Below are positions 11,619 through 23,287 of a stretch of 64,000 bases of DNA, one piece after another (position 1 is the first letter of the stretch; each line of letters opens with the position of its first letter). The notes under the pieces were generated by a model. That model was not told the DNA's origin. It did not search any database and was given only the letters and a program-made list of their open reading frames with translations. The position numbers were made by a program, and so were the translations under genes. Source of the DNA: Cephalotus follicularis (lineage: Eukaryota; Streptophyta; Magnoliopsida; Oxalidales; Cephalotaceae); the NCBI GenBank assembly GCA_001972305.1, contig BDDD01000051.1, forward strand, positions 12,014 through 76,013, written 5' to 3'.

Positions 11619-12221
11619 CTGAAACAATAAAAACAAATACTTAATGGGGAAAATACTTAAAAGGAACATAGATAGCAATAGTCTATATTTACAAGCAGTA
11701 TTTACCTGAAACATCTAATACTATCCTTTAATAATTAGCTTTAAAGGGACAGAATAAGGACACACTGTAAATTGGCCATGAAAGAGAGCAATTCGCCATG
11801 AAATCCAAAGATAATAAAATAATGGATTATGGAGAGTTTGGACAGACTGTAAATTGAAATAGTTACATCACTTTTCATGATTTTGAGAACACAGACATCA
11901 CATGCGCACATACTAAGAATTTTTCACAAGCATTGAATGTGTTAGTGTTTAGATGATCCAAATTGGGTTATAATCCTAAGTGTCCATGCATTTGGTACAA
12001 CTGTTAAAGAAACAATGCAGTTTTTTGCTAATTGAATGAAACCAAGATTTGTGTAAATTACAATATAAGCATTTCAAAAGTTGTCGTCAATGCTCCCAAA
12101 TTATCTACCTGATTCATGTTTCAACAGGGAATATATAAAGCATTATAAGTATTCATGATCAATTATACTGCTACAAAGGAATTCGAAATGATTAATAGAT
12201 ACAGAGGAAGAAATGATATAC

Positions 12222-12456
12222 CTCTGTATTTTGGAAAGAGATTCTCCAATCATAAGCAGCCATATGTAAATTCTTCCCCTCATAACCAATTTTTGCCGAA
12301 TTCTCAATGATCACAGCCCAAACAAAATACCCAGGAGCAAAATAATCAGCTGCAACCAATCCAGGAACTGGACGAACCCGAATCCCTGGAGGGTCAAGGC
12401 CAGTCTCATTGTGCAAAGAAATATGCTCCATGTATGATAAGTAAACCTCAAGTACC
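12222..12456 (-). pseudogene. PDAT1-like: PDAT acyltransferase exon fragment
   Basis: One exon of 235 bp encodes a stretch clearly like plant phospholipid:diacylglycerol acyltransferase (HNETGLDPPGIRVRPV, VAADYFAPGYFVWAV, MAAYDWRISFQNTEV). The enzyme moves an acyl chain from a phospholipid to diacylglycerol to make triacylglycerol at the endoplasmic reticulum. The exon is bounded by a TTTTTTAG acceptor and a GAG|GTATAT donor, so the piece came from genomic DNA. It lies 604 bp upstream of the peptidase fragment on the same strand inside the transposon. Membrane anchor, other exons and most of the catalytic domain are absent. It is not functional. Confidence 0.88.
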
Positions 12457-12646
12457 CTAAAAAAAGAAAGAGAACAACCCGTAAATGGAAAAAGTGAGCT
12501 TGGTAAGCCATTGTAGAGAATTATGGAGTAGAACTAGACCAAGTTAACATGAGAGCAAGAACAAGAACAACCCATTAAGGAAAACTTAGAGACGGAGAGA
12601 AGTAGTGAAATTAAGACTAAATTAAGACTAAATTAATGTGATAATT

Positions 12647-12664
12647 AGAGAGAGAGAGAGAGAG
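12647..12664. repeat. AG microsatellite
   Basis: Nine AG units inside the transposon, between the acyltransferase exon and the right inverted repeat. Confidence 0.95.
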
Positions 12665-13119
12665 CATAGATTATAACCCAATTTACAGTGTGTCCAAGCT
12701 TTCATGGCCAAAGCTTGAAGAAGCCATATAGAATCAACCAGAAATGAGATTATGAACAAGTATTAGAGAGTTCGAGAGAGAAGAGCTGCTACTTTTTGTT
12801 TCTGGAATTAATTTTGCATATTGATTTTAGGATTTTTCATGATTTTGCGAGAGGCGTGTGTGAGGGAGACAGTCACTGCAGTGCGAGGGAGAGAGGCACG
12901 AAGAGGTTGAAAACGCATAGCGCTACAATTCAAAGGGGTTCTGAGTTGGTAAGGTTTGAAACGCAGTTACGAAGAACTGCGTTTTTTAACTTTTATGAAA
13001 CATCTATTTTAACGCGTTTTGAAAAAATCAGATGTCAGAACTGCGTTTTCCAAATAAAAACGCTTTACCAAACGCACCTTGAGTAATTTTCATTAGTCAA
13101 CTAAGTTGATGTCATGTTT

Positions 13120-13305
13120 CGGACATCTCAATGGTGCCATATTTCAGACATCTCAGGGGTGCCATATTCCAGAAATCTCAGTGGTGCCATATTCTAGACA
13201 TCTCAGTGGTGCAATATTTCGGACACCTCGGTGGTGCCATATTTCACACACCTCTGTAGTGCCATATTTCGGGCATCTCAATGATGCCATATTCTAGACA
13301 TCTCA
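13120..13305. repeat. 25 bp minisatellite, about 7.5 copies
   Basis: Consecutive units follow the pattern GACATCTCAGTGGTGCCATA with a TTTCG or TTCTA spacer. The copies differ from one another at several positions, so the array is old. It belongs to the LTR 8329-14836 and starts 42 bases beyond the transposon's right end. Confidence 0.92.
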
Positions 13306-13690
13306 CACAAGGGTCATACATTTGACAGGCAAAGGCCATTTCCCTATTCCTTCTTTCCTTAGAAGGGAATGGGGGTGATTATTTCATTTGAGCTCAATCA
13401 TGTTGAGCAAGGTCCGAGACCCTACCGGTCTTTTAACTATAAAGCCTTTTTGGCTAGACTAGCATTAGAATCATATGTTTCAGATTAGTCTAGCATTGGA
13501 CTAGGAGCTTTAAACTCTGTCCTTCAACAGGAGATCTTCCACTAGTGCGAGGTCTGCTCAGTAGCCTTAGGGACATGTCTGCTGCTTTCTGTGCTAGTTT
13601 GGCTTCTCTGCCTTAGTGGTGGTCTGGCCTTTGAATTGTTTGGGATTGAACCTAGGTGAAACCGGTTTGATTTGGATGAAATAGGGGATT

Positions 13691-13987
13691 TAGGCATCGA
13701 TGCTTTCATGCAACGAGCCAATGCTGAATGTCTAAGAGTAGGCTGATTCAACCCCAAGGCGTCGACATCTTGACTTCGGTGTCGACAAATTCTACGCTTG
13801 AATTAACGCGTTGCGCTGATTAGCACATAAAATCAAGGGAACACATTGCCCATCGACTGGTTGCTTTTATGTCCACAACTCTCTCTCAAAGCACTGACTT
13901 CACTTATCCAAGGCGTCGACAACTCGTCTTAGGCGTCGACGGATAGCTCTCAAAGTGTCGACTGCAATCTCAAGGCGTCGAAGGTTT
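13691..13987. repeat. GCGTCGACGC palindrome cluster (LTR 8329-14836)
   Basis: About nine variants: GGCATCGATGCTTT, AAGGCGTCGACATC, GGTGTCGACAAAT, AGGCGTCGACAACT, AGGCGTCGACGGAT, AAGTGTCGACTGC and others. Confidence 0.85.
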
Positions 13988-14154
13988 GACCATGGCAGTG
14001 GGTTGGTCAAACAGATCAAAAACATAGATTAAAACCATTTCAAAGCATATGTAAATCATACCTGTTAATGATTGAGCTTACGAATCGGGTAGGCTTGCAG
14101 TAGAATCGACGAACTGCCACCACCTCCAATCTTCACTCACTGTCACGAGCATAG

Positions 14155-14512
14155 CTCCTTCTTCCGCCAATAGAGTTCTCTTTCTCTACTTCTTGCACCA
14201 ACAGAGCTTCCACTTCCTGCCTCAGTCATTTGTTCTCTTGTTGTCTTCCTCAATTTCTGGAGATGAGCCCGTGAGAATGAGAGCGTCGAACTCTCCTCCT
14301 TTACTTCGTTCTTTCTCTCTTTCTCCATTTTTTAGCCGTTCTCTCATTCTCCTTCTCTTCTCGGTCTCCCGCTCTCTCTTTTATCTTTCTTTTCTCTTTC
14401 TTTCTTTCTTCTTCTCTTTCTCCCTTCTATCTCCCATTTATTCTTTCTCTCTTCTCCTGTTCTTCTCTCTCCTCTCTTGTTCTTTTTTTTCTTCTATATT
14501 GCAAGTGGCGAG
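14155..14512. other. Pyrimidine-rich tract in LTR
   Basis: A long CT-rich stretch (purine-rich in the element's sense) near the LTR start. The equivalent tract in the plus-strand LTR at 50052-52948 is purine-rich at 50374-50482. No coding meaning is supported. A promoter or leader role is possible but not shown. Confidence 0.6.
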
Positions 14513-14836
14513 GAAATAAAACAAGAGAGTCGAACTCTCTAGAAAAGAAAAGACGAGAGAGGTTCTATGTCTCATTTCTCTTCAATTATGCGCCTTTTCC
14601 AAGGAAAATTATGAGACATAGGTCCCATATACTCCGCATTGTGATATCAATTATTCCAACCGCCCATTAAATAAACATGATGCTAATGCAAATATTGGTC
14701 CCTTTGGGTGCGCATTAAAAATGGGCTTTATTAGTCATTTGGGCCTTATAACTTGGGGCTTCAAGACCCAATATCTTTTATTGCTTTGGGCCTCTATTGG
14801 GCTTTATTACAGTAATACACTATGCCAAACATTACA

Positions 14837-17177
14837 ATAATTGTTTATACATTTTGGGGCATTTCATAATTAGTCTTGCTAATTGGATTTTTAATCAATC
14901 CCATTGATTCCAATTTAAAAAATCCACTTAGGGTTGGAGCTACAAGTTTTGGCTAGCCCTAATATTCATCAAACAAGCCACCAAACATTAAAATTAGGGT
15001 CCAATTAGTGCCAATTAGGAGGCTCTGATTCCCCTTGTTGAAAACTTTTAAGGGTGTTAAGTCCATTTTAGGTCATAGGTGTTCTTAATGGCCTATATTA
15101 ATTTTTTAAACAAGGATCTCCAAACAAGGGAACATCCTAAAACAACTATTTCCATAAATGTCATCAACATTCCAGGGATCACTAATTGACTTTCCAATTG
15201 AACCACAACAAAAAATTGTAGGGTAGAACTCACGGGTCAAGCATGCTTCAATTTTGATCCTACCAAAATTGAAACTAGGGTTTGCCTCGCAAACCCTAGT
15301 GATGCCGTGTGTTCTAAGCTTCCAAAAACTAAGGATTCGGTCAAAACATGAAAAAAACACGCATACACAAAATGGCTAGGGTTTCCATCAAGAAACCCAT
15401 GCAAGTTTGAGATAAAACATGAAAGAAAAGTGGAGAAGAAAGTAAATCCATACCCCCCGGTGATGGCTCTTTCCTTCTAGTGTGATCCCTCTACACATTG
15501 TGTTCCTTTCCTAGCCCTCAAAGCATCTCCATAGGAGCTCCAAAGCCACGGGTTCAAGCTTGTTCAAAGTGGGGGTTGAAGTTTCACTCATAACACTCAA
15601 AATTAGGACTTCTATCATATACCATGCAAGGTCTAACAGGAATAATGGTGTTCTCCTTTGGACCTCTTTTATATGGAAAGTTCTAACACTAACCTAGTAG
15701 CCAAGACAGTAAAGGTATGCTACAAGGTGTAGCATACCTCAACCTATAATGACTAAGGGAAGGGTGGTGAGGAGATGAGTGTATAACCTTTCTTCTTAAA
15801 GCTCTTAGTTTCACTATTCAATGGCTTTGAAGAGAGTGAAACGAAGAAAGGTAGAAGAGAGAGATAGATTAGAGAGCTATGGGTGCAACCTCTTCAATGA
15901 GAGAATTCCTTGTCTAACCACAAAAGTGAGACTCTTAGTCTTTGCTCTCTCTCCTAAGGGTCGGCCATCATGTGATGAAAGGTAAGGAAGGCCATACATT
16001 TGGCTTACACACCCATACTTGTGTACGATAGCCCATACCTCCAGCCATGCCTTAAGTGTCCCACACTCAACATTTAGAATTGTCACTAAATGACAAATGA
16101 ATGGCGACTATGAGAGGAATGAATGGGCTTGGCCAAAATTCTGCTTCCTTAGCACACCAATTCAGGCCAAATGTGTTCCACACACACATGCCCAAAGTTG
16201 GCCCAAATGTGCATTACACATATACATAAAACCAGCCCAATGCTCTCTCATATGTCTTCAATTTAAATGCTCCCCCGAGGAGAAGGGAGGGGCGGCTACA
16301 AAGGGGGATTATGGCCGAAATTGTTGTGCCCTACACAACCCTAATTTTGGACAAGGGAGGGGCCGCCCCAATCTCTTTCTTAATCACACTTTGTGATTAC
16401 TTTTAATACACTCAGCCTTTGACTAGAGTAAATTAATCATGGTATAGCTAAAAACTTAGCTAATCAAAATACTCATACAAAGTAACATTCATGCTATCCT
16501 CCCACCAAATGACATATGCCTTGCACATATCACCAAACCAATAATAAGGTGGGACCCTAAAGTTTGGTTTGGAAACCAATACTAATGATAAATTTTCCAA
16601 AACATCCCAAAGTTTTTGTACGACCACCCCACTAGTCCTTGAAGATCCAAATGGCCTTATAATGATATCCTATAAATTTTTTAACCCGTGGATTCAATTC
16701 CAAATTAATTTCCATATTAATCAATCACTATATGAAAGATGCAATGACTATAAATCTTGTTACACATTGAGACTATAGGCGGACCTCCCCAGAAACCTTG
16801 TCTCCCATCCACCGGCACTTGACCAGGTTTTTTAAAGTCTGCAATGGACACATATAGTATTGAGCCACTCACCCAACCTACAGGCGTGACGATCCCTTGT
16901 TGCGCACTCACTCACACTCGCACGTAGATTCCAAAAGGCCCAAAGAAAACCCGTTTGCAAACTCTAGGAGCTGGGTAAGGCAGAACTCAAAGCCAGGTAG
17001 TCACTACGCAATGTCAAGCACCCGCTCAGGTCTAAGGAACAGTGTAGGTCACGTATGGCCTACTAGTCACCTGGTAAATATGCACGACCAACACAGATAG
17101 GAATAAAATATTGACAAAGGTAGGTCTATCCAAATAGGATTCTATGGTGGGTAAGTTCAGTGAACATACCACTAGTA
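14837..17177 (-). mobile_element. Inverted copia LTR remnant
   Basis: The reverse complement of 16723-17177 follows the body of the LTR at 17178-19260. Shared landmarks are a GAACTNNACCCACCAT segment, a CCTTAGACCTGAGCG box and a GTGAGTGCGCAAC then GGGATCGTCAC box. So this is a diverged copia LTR on the minus strand, cut at 17177 where element A inserted. Between 14837 and about 16700 I see no coding sequence. The reverse strand there resembles LTR 3' and leader sequence, but its left border and any primer site could not be fixed. Confidence 0.55.
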
Positions 17178-19260
17178 TGTTAGAAAGAGTGTGACCCATC
17201 AAGCCACTAGGTGGTTGGATGTATTGGTACTCTGCTCATTTTATATACAGTCTTGTTCTATCCATGTTACATTCTGCAAATTATATTTTACTAATGGCAT
17301 AACTATATATGTTTTATCACATAATTGAAGAGTGTCACTGCTTACATACATTGTTCCCTGTCACATCAAAGGGTTGGTTGTCGAGCAAAGGGCTATGAGA
17401 GCGGCTTTCTTATTCCCTGTGACTAAATTGTTCCAAGTCATAGGTTCACTTACGTAGGGCATTCGTGAACATGACTGACTTGTCATATTATGCTTGCTTT
17501 CAGGATTGGGAGAGTTGAGTATCTCATTCCCACTTGGGTTGAACCTTAAAGCTAATGCGGGGTGCGTGCTTGGAGCATGTACACTGAACTGGACCCACCA
17601 TGGGAATTCTATTTGGATGGTCACATATCCCGTGTTGGTAGATTTTTCCATATGAGACAGTAGTGTATAGGTTCTACGAGTGTAGCAAGTTCTGAATGGA
17701 CTTGTCTGATCCTTAGACCTGAGCGGCTACTGTACATTGCATAGAGACTTTCTGACTTTAATTTCTGCCCTATCCAGTTCTTTCGCGGGGCTGGAAAACA
17801 GGCCGCTTTTTGGTCTTGCAGGATTTATGTGAATGTAAGTGAGTTCGCAACATGGGATCGTCACACCCTATGTGAGGGTGATTTTCTCTATAGTATCTGT
17901 ATTCATTATGGACTTTGAAATACCTAGCCAGGTTGTGACGAGCTGGAACCTAGGGTTTTCGGAAAGGCTTGTCGATAGTCATGATGATAATTACAGATTT
18001 ATAGATATCGACATATGTAATATTGACACATATCCTTACCTTAGGCCGTGATCGCAGCCGAGGATGATGAGCGATTATAGTACATGATAATCATCATTAG
18101 GATAAAGTATCGGATGTATTGAAAACGCACTTAATTGTTGAAATTAATCAAGGGATTAATTTACACAACTGGAATATGATACTCATAGGTTCAGGGTCTT
18201 AAAATAGTCAATGACAATTTATGGTGAATTTACTTAAGAGCAAGGCGTTTTAGTAGCATACCATCGTTACAAATTTAATTCTGGACTGTCCAGTGCCGCC
18301 TCATGAGTATATTTATTTGATACATATATCATATTGTTTTTATAACATGTGATGGCACATGTTACATATGTGGTGTATTAATGATGTTACGTGACTGTCT
18401 AGTTGATTTAACATACTAATATGATTATGGTATTAATGCATAATTGGATTATGTATTCTCTCATTCTCTCTTTATTGGCGTGTTGCATGATAATGCCTCT
18501 ATTACATTTGTTGCCGTGTGTAACATTAATGTGTTAAGGTTATTAGATAACCAATGTGGTAGTTAGCAGCAAATGGACATTACGTGTGTCATGCATCAGG
18601 AAATAGAAAACTTCCATTTGTCATGGTGACGTGAATGGAATGGGAAATGAATTCAAGGAATTCAATTCCCAGCAGCGCGTTTTCTTGATTGCAGACATTA
18701 TGGTGATCCATTATGTGTGGATCATGACACTGCATGCTTAATAGCATAAGAGAGAAAACGTTTTGAGAAGTGCAGAGTGCAGAGTGTGCCTTGCTTCTGG
18801 TCTGGGACATTTTTGACAAAGAGAGGGCATACTAGTTAGTGTTCTTAGAGAACAACAGACTAAAGAGATAAACATATATATCATAGTTCAAACACCACTG
18901 CTTGATTTCTATGTGTGGTGTACTGCTTTCATTGAGAATTACGTCTCTTATATTGATCCTAGTGTAGGATTAGATATGTAGGCCTTGGTTTTTTTGTTAT
19001 TCTGCTGCTTTCTGTTCCTGAGTCAAAGCTTGAAGTCTCAAAACAAATTCTTGAAGGAAGGATTTTGGTAGCTCGGTATAATCTCTATCCTTCTATGTAT
19101 AAATGTTTTGTTTGATAGCGATCCTAGGGCGTTTGTGATCATTTACCAAGTTAGTTTATGGGATGTTCATAGTGTTTGAGCCACGTTAATGAAAATTAAA
19201 GTTGAACATCCTATATACCAAACGCCTAAAATGGCTGTAAATGAAGTTTTATTTCCATCA
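17178..19260 (+). mobile_element. Copia element A, 5' LTR
   Basis: The LTR starts TGTTAGAAAGAGTG and ends TTTCCATCA right before the primer site. It is 2083 bp and a diverged relative of element B's LTR (27140-29280), with which it shares its start and the GACCTGAGCG box. It is non-coding and would supply promoter and polyadenylation signals. Unlike the LTR of B it has no GCGTCGACGC cluster. Its own 3' LTR is missing from the window because element B interrupts element A. Confidence 0.85.
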
Positions 19261-19369
19261 ATTGGTGTCAAAGCCAACTAATCAACCCCAGTTAAACTTT
19301 ATATTTGGTTTTTGGTGGCAGTTTTGGATTAATTTCGTGCCTTTTTGTCGTTGAATACTATCTAACCAT

Positions 19370-19602
19370 CGATGGTTTCGAGCAAACCATCGACAATTAG
19401 ACATTAAGCACTGGCGAAAACTATAAAGCGTCGATGTTGTGGTATAAGCAACGACGCTTAATGGTTTAAGCTTCGACACTTTGTCTATGCGCAACAGGTT
19501 ATGCGACGCTTGATGCTTATGATAAAGCATCGATTCTATCATCGGGTTATATGCGACGCTTTGTTTAAAGCGCGGATGGTTTCACAAACCGTCGACGCTT
19601 TC
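19370..19602. repeat. GCGTCGACGC palindrome cluster (copia A leader)
   Basis: Ten or so variants such as AAAGCGTCGATGTT, GCAACGACGCTTAA, ATGCGACGCTTGATG and ACCGTCGACGCTTTC, just downstream of the primer site rather than in the LTR. Confidence 0.82.
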
Positions 19603-20377
19603 GATAGGGCAGAAATGAATATGGTGTCTAATCCCTGTGATGCTAGATTTTAATTAATCTTGTGGGAGTTATACCGTATTATGCCACATTTGATTCGATT
19701 AGCCATCGAAAATTAAAATGTTAAGTGTTCATTCAAAATTTATATTAGATATATTTTTTGGATGTGATATGCATGATGGTAGGCTGTGGGACTTGACCTA
19801 GTTTTTAGTTTCTTTTGTGGATGTTTAATTTGCTTTATTAATTTTATTTAGCTTGTAATTTGGTGGCCTGCGAGCACCTTTATTCCTTATCTTTAAATTC
19901 CTCTCTAGGATAGATTTTCTCCTCCCTCTATTTGTTTGCTCTTCTTTAAAATTTAAATGTAATTTTATTAAAAGTTTGTAAGCAACGGAGGAGAATCAGA
20001 TGGAGGAAGGAGAGGAAGATCAAGGAAGTTGCAAGACCAAAATGAAGGCCATGGTATTCTTTGTAATAAAGTAGAATTAAATAGTTCACCTAGAAGTCTC
20101 AGTGATCACATTGGCTCATGTGAATCACTATAGAATTGTCCCTAGCCTAGCCATTTTATTTTTATGTTGGACATTGGTCCAAACGCGTCATTGCATGTAA
20201 GTCGTAATTAATTGATTTGGCTAAGGAAACCAATGAATTAATTAATTGATCGGCTAAGAAAAATGTGAGACCTAAAATCCTTCCAAGCATGAAATAATAA
20301 GTCTTAACCCCAGGGACACTAGGAGTGACCTGAAAAGGCCTTCTATAGTTCTCGTTGAGTGGCATGGGCAGGTTGTG

Positions 20378-20703
20378 GATAGTCTTACTAAAGCTGAGGT
20401 CTACAATTTGTCAGATGTCATGTCAACGTAATTATTAGATACTGCAAGGAAATCACAATGTTTTCCACTTGGACACGTAAACGTGTGGGTGTCAAAACGT
20501 GTGTATTTCTTTGAGGAGTTGGGTGTAGACTTATACTGGCTCTAACGGTTTGTCATGCTAAAGCTGAGATCATATTGGGCTGGTAGGCCGAATCTATGAT
20601 TGAATCTTACACGAGCGTGGGGGATTAGATCCCAAGTTGTGTAAATTGGCAGGCGAGCCTACCTATCTTGGGTGTTATGGTTTATCATGCTAAAAGTAGA
20701 GGC
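20378..20703 (+). repeat. Triple leader motif of copia A
   Basis: Copies near 20378-20400, 20546-20570 and 20675-20703 (best copy TCATGCTAAAGCTGAGA). They sit where element B has its three near-identical copies (30611-30916). Order and spacing are retained despite sequence divergence. Confidence 0.7.
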
Positions 20704-20901
20704 CACAACATGCTGAGATAGATTCCAATCCCCACTAGGAGATTAGATCTCTCAAATTTCGCATGGAGGTGTGGGATACGATTAGAATAGTGAGAGGAAC
20801 CATAAGCACTAAAGACCAAGTGTTATGGTAGTAACATGATAAATGGAATATTTGCTAATAACCTCTAAATGTTTCCTATAGGTTGTGAATACTTTGCAAA
20901 C

Positions 20902-21615
20902 ATGTCTGTCAGTGCCACTATTGCTAGAGTCTTAGAGACTAATAAACTAGATGGGCCAAATTTCCTTGACTGTTAGCACGATCTGCACTTGGTTCTGACA
21001 TCAATGAAATTGTCTCATGTGATGACGGAATCACCCCCGATACTTTGTGATGATCCATCTTGAGAAACTCAGGCCGCTATTGCAAAGTGGCTTGATGATG
21101 ACGAGCAGGCTTGGCGCCTCGCTATGGCTGGCATGGTGTGGGAGCTACAACGACGATAAGAGCATATGGAGAGCCTTGGTGCTATACTTCTCCGTGTCAG
21201 GGAGTTGTATGGTGCGCGGTCTAGGACTACTAGGTTCAACCTCTCTCGTCAGGTTTTCTGTACAGAGATGGTGGAGGGAACTTCGGTCCATGAGCATGGG
21301 CTGAAGATGATAGATCTTATTGAGCAGTTGGCTCAATTAGATTTGACTATGGATATGGATTTCTACATAGATCTAGTTTTGTCATCCCTCCGTCGATCGT
21401 TTTCACAGTTTGTTACGAACTTCCACATGAATAAGGTGGATTGTTCGTTGCCTGAGCTGGTGGCTATGCTCAGAATTGCTGAGGCAGATCTTGACAATTG
21501 TAAGTCAAAATGTGCCATTATGATTCTTCCTTCTTCTTCAAAGACTGCCCAAAATAAGTGTGGGTCTAAAAGAAAGGCAAGGCCAAGAAGAAGAAGAAGA
21601 AGAAGAAGAGCATAA
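20902..21615 (+). pseudogene. Copia element A gag (degenerate)
   Basis: Start at 20902 (MSVSATIARVLETNKLDGP), typical of Angela/BARE-like copia Gag. The frame contains an early stop where a conserved Trp is expected and shifts near 21055-21165. It then continues as a clear Gag core (RFNLSRQVF, HEHGLKMIDLIEQLAQL, SLPELVAMLRIAEADL). A run of AAG codons near 21587-21612, lysine-rich in element B, is read out of frame as arginines and ends in a stop. The nucleocapsid zinc knuckle follows in another frame at 21690. Confidence 0.85.
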
Positions 21616-21635
21616 AGAAAGAAAAGCCACTTGGA

Positions 21636-23287
21636 GTGGTTGGGGGAACAACCAAGGAAAATCTCAAACAACTTATGGATGAAAAAGCTTGTTTCTTTTG
21701 TGCGAAACAAGGACATTGGAAGAAGGACTGCAAGGATTTTCTTGCTTCCATTCCTGGTGCCTCAGGTTCAGGTAACTACATGATTGAGATTCATGTAGCT
21801 TCTAATATTACTTCTACTTGGGTGTTAGACATTGGTTGTGGTACTAATATTTGCAATTCTTGGCAGGGTCTAAGAAACTCAAGGCAACTTAGAGCTGAAG
21901 AAGCAGTGGACCTACAACTGGGTGATGGATCAAGGATCATTACTATAGTTATAGGTGTTTATGATTTACAATTGCCTGGTAGTTTTGTAATCAGTTTGAA
22001 TCCCTGATATTTGGTTGAGAACTTAATTCAGAACATTGTTAATGTTTCGTACCTTTATAAATTGGGCTTGGAGCTTAATTTTGATGTGAATAGTTGTTCT
22101 CTTTTGTCTAGTGACAGAAATATCATATGTGATGGGCACATTGATACTGGAATTTATTTTTAAATACTGATCACAAAATGGCATTGTCAATCGAGCAAGG
22201 AACTAAAAGACAAAGAGAGAATAATGAAATCAATCAATCCTCTACTTAGCATTGCAGATTAGGTCATCCTAGTGAGGCAAGGATGTCAAAGTTGGTTAAG
22301 CATGGTCTTTTGGACATCCAGGACTTAGAGTCCTTTCCAACATGTGACTCTTGCCTACTTGGAAAATTGACCAAATCTCCCTTCTCCAGTCAAGGAGAGA
22401 GGGCGGTGGATATACTGGGTTTAATCCACACGGACGTCTGTGGACCTATGTCGGTCAGTGCATGAGGAGGATATCTTTACTTTATTACTTTTGCCAATGA
22501 TTTTTCAAGGTATGGGTATGTATTTCTGATGAAACACAAATCAGATTCCTTTGAGAGGATCAAGAAATTTAGAAATGAAGTAGAGAAGGAAACAGGTAAG
22601 CCCATTAAAACACTTTGATCATATAGAGTCGGCGAATACCTGTCTAAAGAGTTTCAGGATCATCTTAGAGATAATGGTATTCTCTCACTGTGGACACCTC
22701 CAGGAACACCACAGCATGATGGTGTGTCAGAACGGAGGAATCGAACCTTGATGAATATGGTCCAGTCTACGATGTCTTTTGCAGACCCCCCTTCCTCTTT
22801 TTGGGGTTATGCACTGGAAATAGCTGCATATGTCCTTAACCAGATTCCTTCGAAATTCGTTCCCTCCACTCCATACCAGGGATGGACTGGGAGGAAACCC
22901 AGCCTAAAAAATTTGAGAGGTTGGGGTTGTCCAGCTTACGTTAAAAGGTTACAACCTAGTAAGCTGGAGGAACGATCAGATCAGTGCCAGTTTCTGGGGT
23001 ATCCCAAAGAAACAATGGGATATTATTTCTACCATCCCAGCGAACAAAAGGTGTGTGTTTCGCATACTACAGTAGTCCTGGGGAAGGAATTCCTAATCGT
23101 AGGAAGCAGTGGGAGCAAAGTGGAACTCGAGGAGTTGCCATCGGGTGAAACACCACAGAACGGAAAAGAATTAGAGGCTAGTACCTCTAGAGACACACAC
23201 ATGTAATTAGATTCTAGAATGAGATTAGATCTCTTTCAGGAACTCCTAGATCGAGGAGATCAGGCCGAGCTTTAGCAGCGCACGAGA
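21636..23287 (+). pseudogene. Copia element A zinc knuckle, protease, integrase
   Basis: In order: CCHC knuckle (CFFCAKQGHWKKDC), protease active site worn from DTG to DIG (STWVLDIGCGTNIC), the GAG-pre-integrase zone with CRLGHPSEARMSKL, CDSCLLGKLTKSPFS, and an integrase core including VSERRNRTL and the FLGYPKETMGYYFYHPS segment. Stops include CGA to TGA near 22464 and TGG to TGA near 22617, judged against element B. The protein would cut polyproteins and insert element DNA, but this copy cannot. The frame ends where the solo LTR begins at 23293 and resumes at 25694. Confidence 0.88.

Larger units (their letters stand above)
9730..13078. mobile_element. Non-autonomous DNA transposon with host gene fragments
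   Basis: This 3349 bp element ends in imperfect inverted repeats: GCTCTGTTTGGTAATGC (9730-9746) and the complement of GGTGCGTTTGGTAAAGC (13062-13078), 13 of 17 matching. Subterminal repeats occur at both ends (GCTGTGGGAGAAAGT on the left, AACGC-rich on the right). The flanks TAA and TTG could be a worn 3 bp duplication as in PIF/Harbinger elements, but the superfamily is not settled. Inside, all on the minus strand, are four exons of a mitochondrial processing peptidase beta gene and one exon of a PDAT acyltransferase gene, with introns. No transposase is seen. This fits a Pack-TYPE element that carries pieces of two unrelated host genes. Confidence 0.72.
8329..14836 (-). mobile_element. Chromovirus-like 5' LTR split by a DNA transposon
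   Basis: The LTR starts with TGTCATGCCCCG and probably ends at CATTACA (14830-14836). Without the 3349 bp insertion at 9730-13078 it is about 3.16 kb. On the minus strand it shows start, purine-rich tract, GCGTCGACGC cluster (13987-13691), 25 bp minisatellite (13305-13120), the insertion, a duplicated 150 bp block (9270-9031) and the end at the primer site. No coding sequence of its own is seen. The far end is less certain than the primer-site end because no target duplication could be checked. Confidence 0.72.
19263..20901 (+). other. Copia element A primer site and leader
   Basis: TGGTGTCAAAGCC at 19263 is a worn initiator-Met primer site. The 1.6 kb untranslated leader then holds a palindrome cluster (19370-19602), three spaced copies of a CATGCTAAAGCTGAG-type motif (20378-20703) and a hairpin ACACGT-AA-ACGTGT (20473-20486). 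Both the triple motif and the hairpin are kept in element B's leader. No coding sequence is supported here. Confidence 0.8.

Noticed and set aside
9730..13078. A genuine host gene with peptidase and acyltransferase parts
   Set aside because: Only a few exons of each gene are present, they come from functionally unrelated proteins, and frameshift and nonsense changes break them; the flanking inverted repeats fit a transposon better.
12796..13086. 96-codon frame at the right end of the gene-carrying transposon
   Set aside because: It runs through the subterminal repeats and the inverted repeat and has no recognisable homology; not counted as a captured gene.
13106..13297. Open frame with repeated residues across the 25 bp minisatellite
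   Set aside because: The repeat unit is not a multiple of three and the frame only stays open by chance; no start context or homology.
14193..14519. Ser/Phe/Leu-rich open frame that looks like a membrane protein
   Set aside because: It is the translation of a CT-rich LTR tract; composition alone explains the apparent hydrophobicity.
19263..20901. A tRNA or other RNA gene in the long copia leaders
   Set aside because: No cloverleaf, no A and B boxes in the right spacing; conserved pieces are explained better as leader structure.
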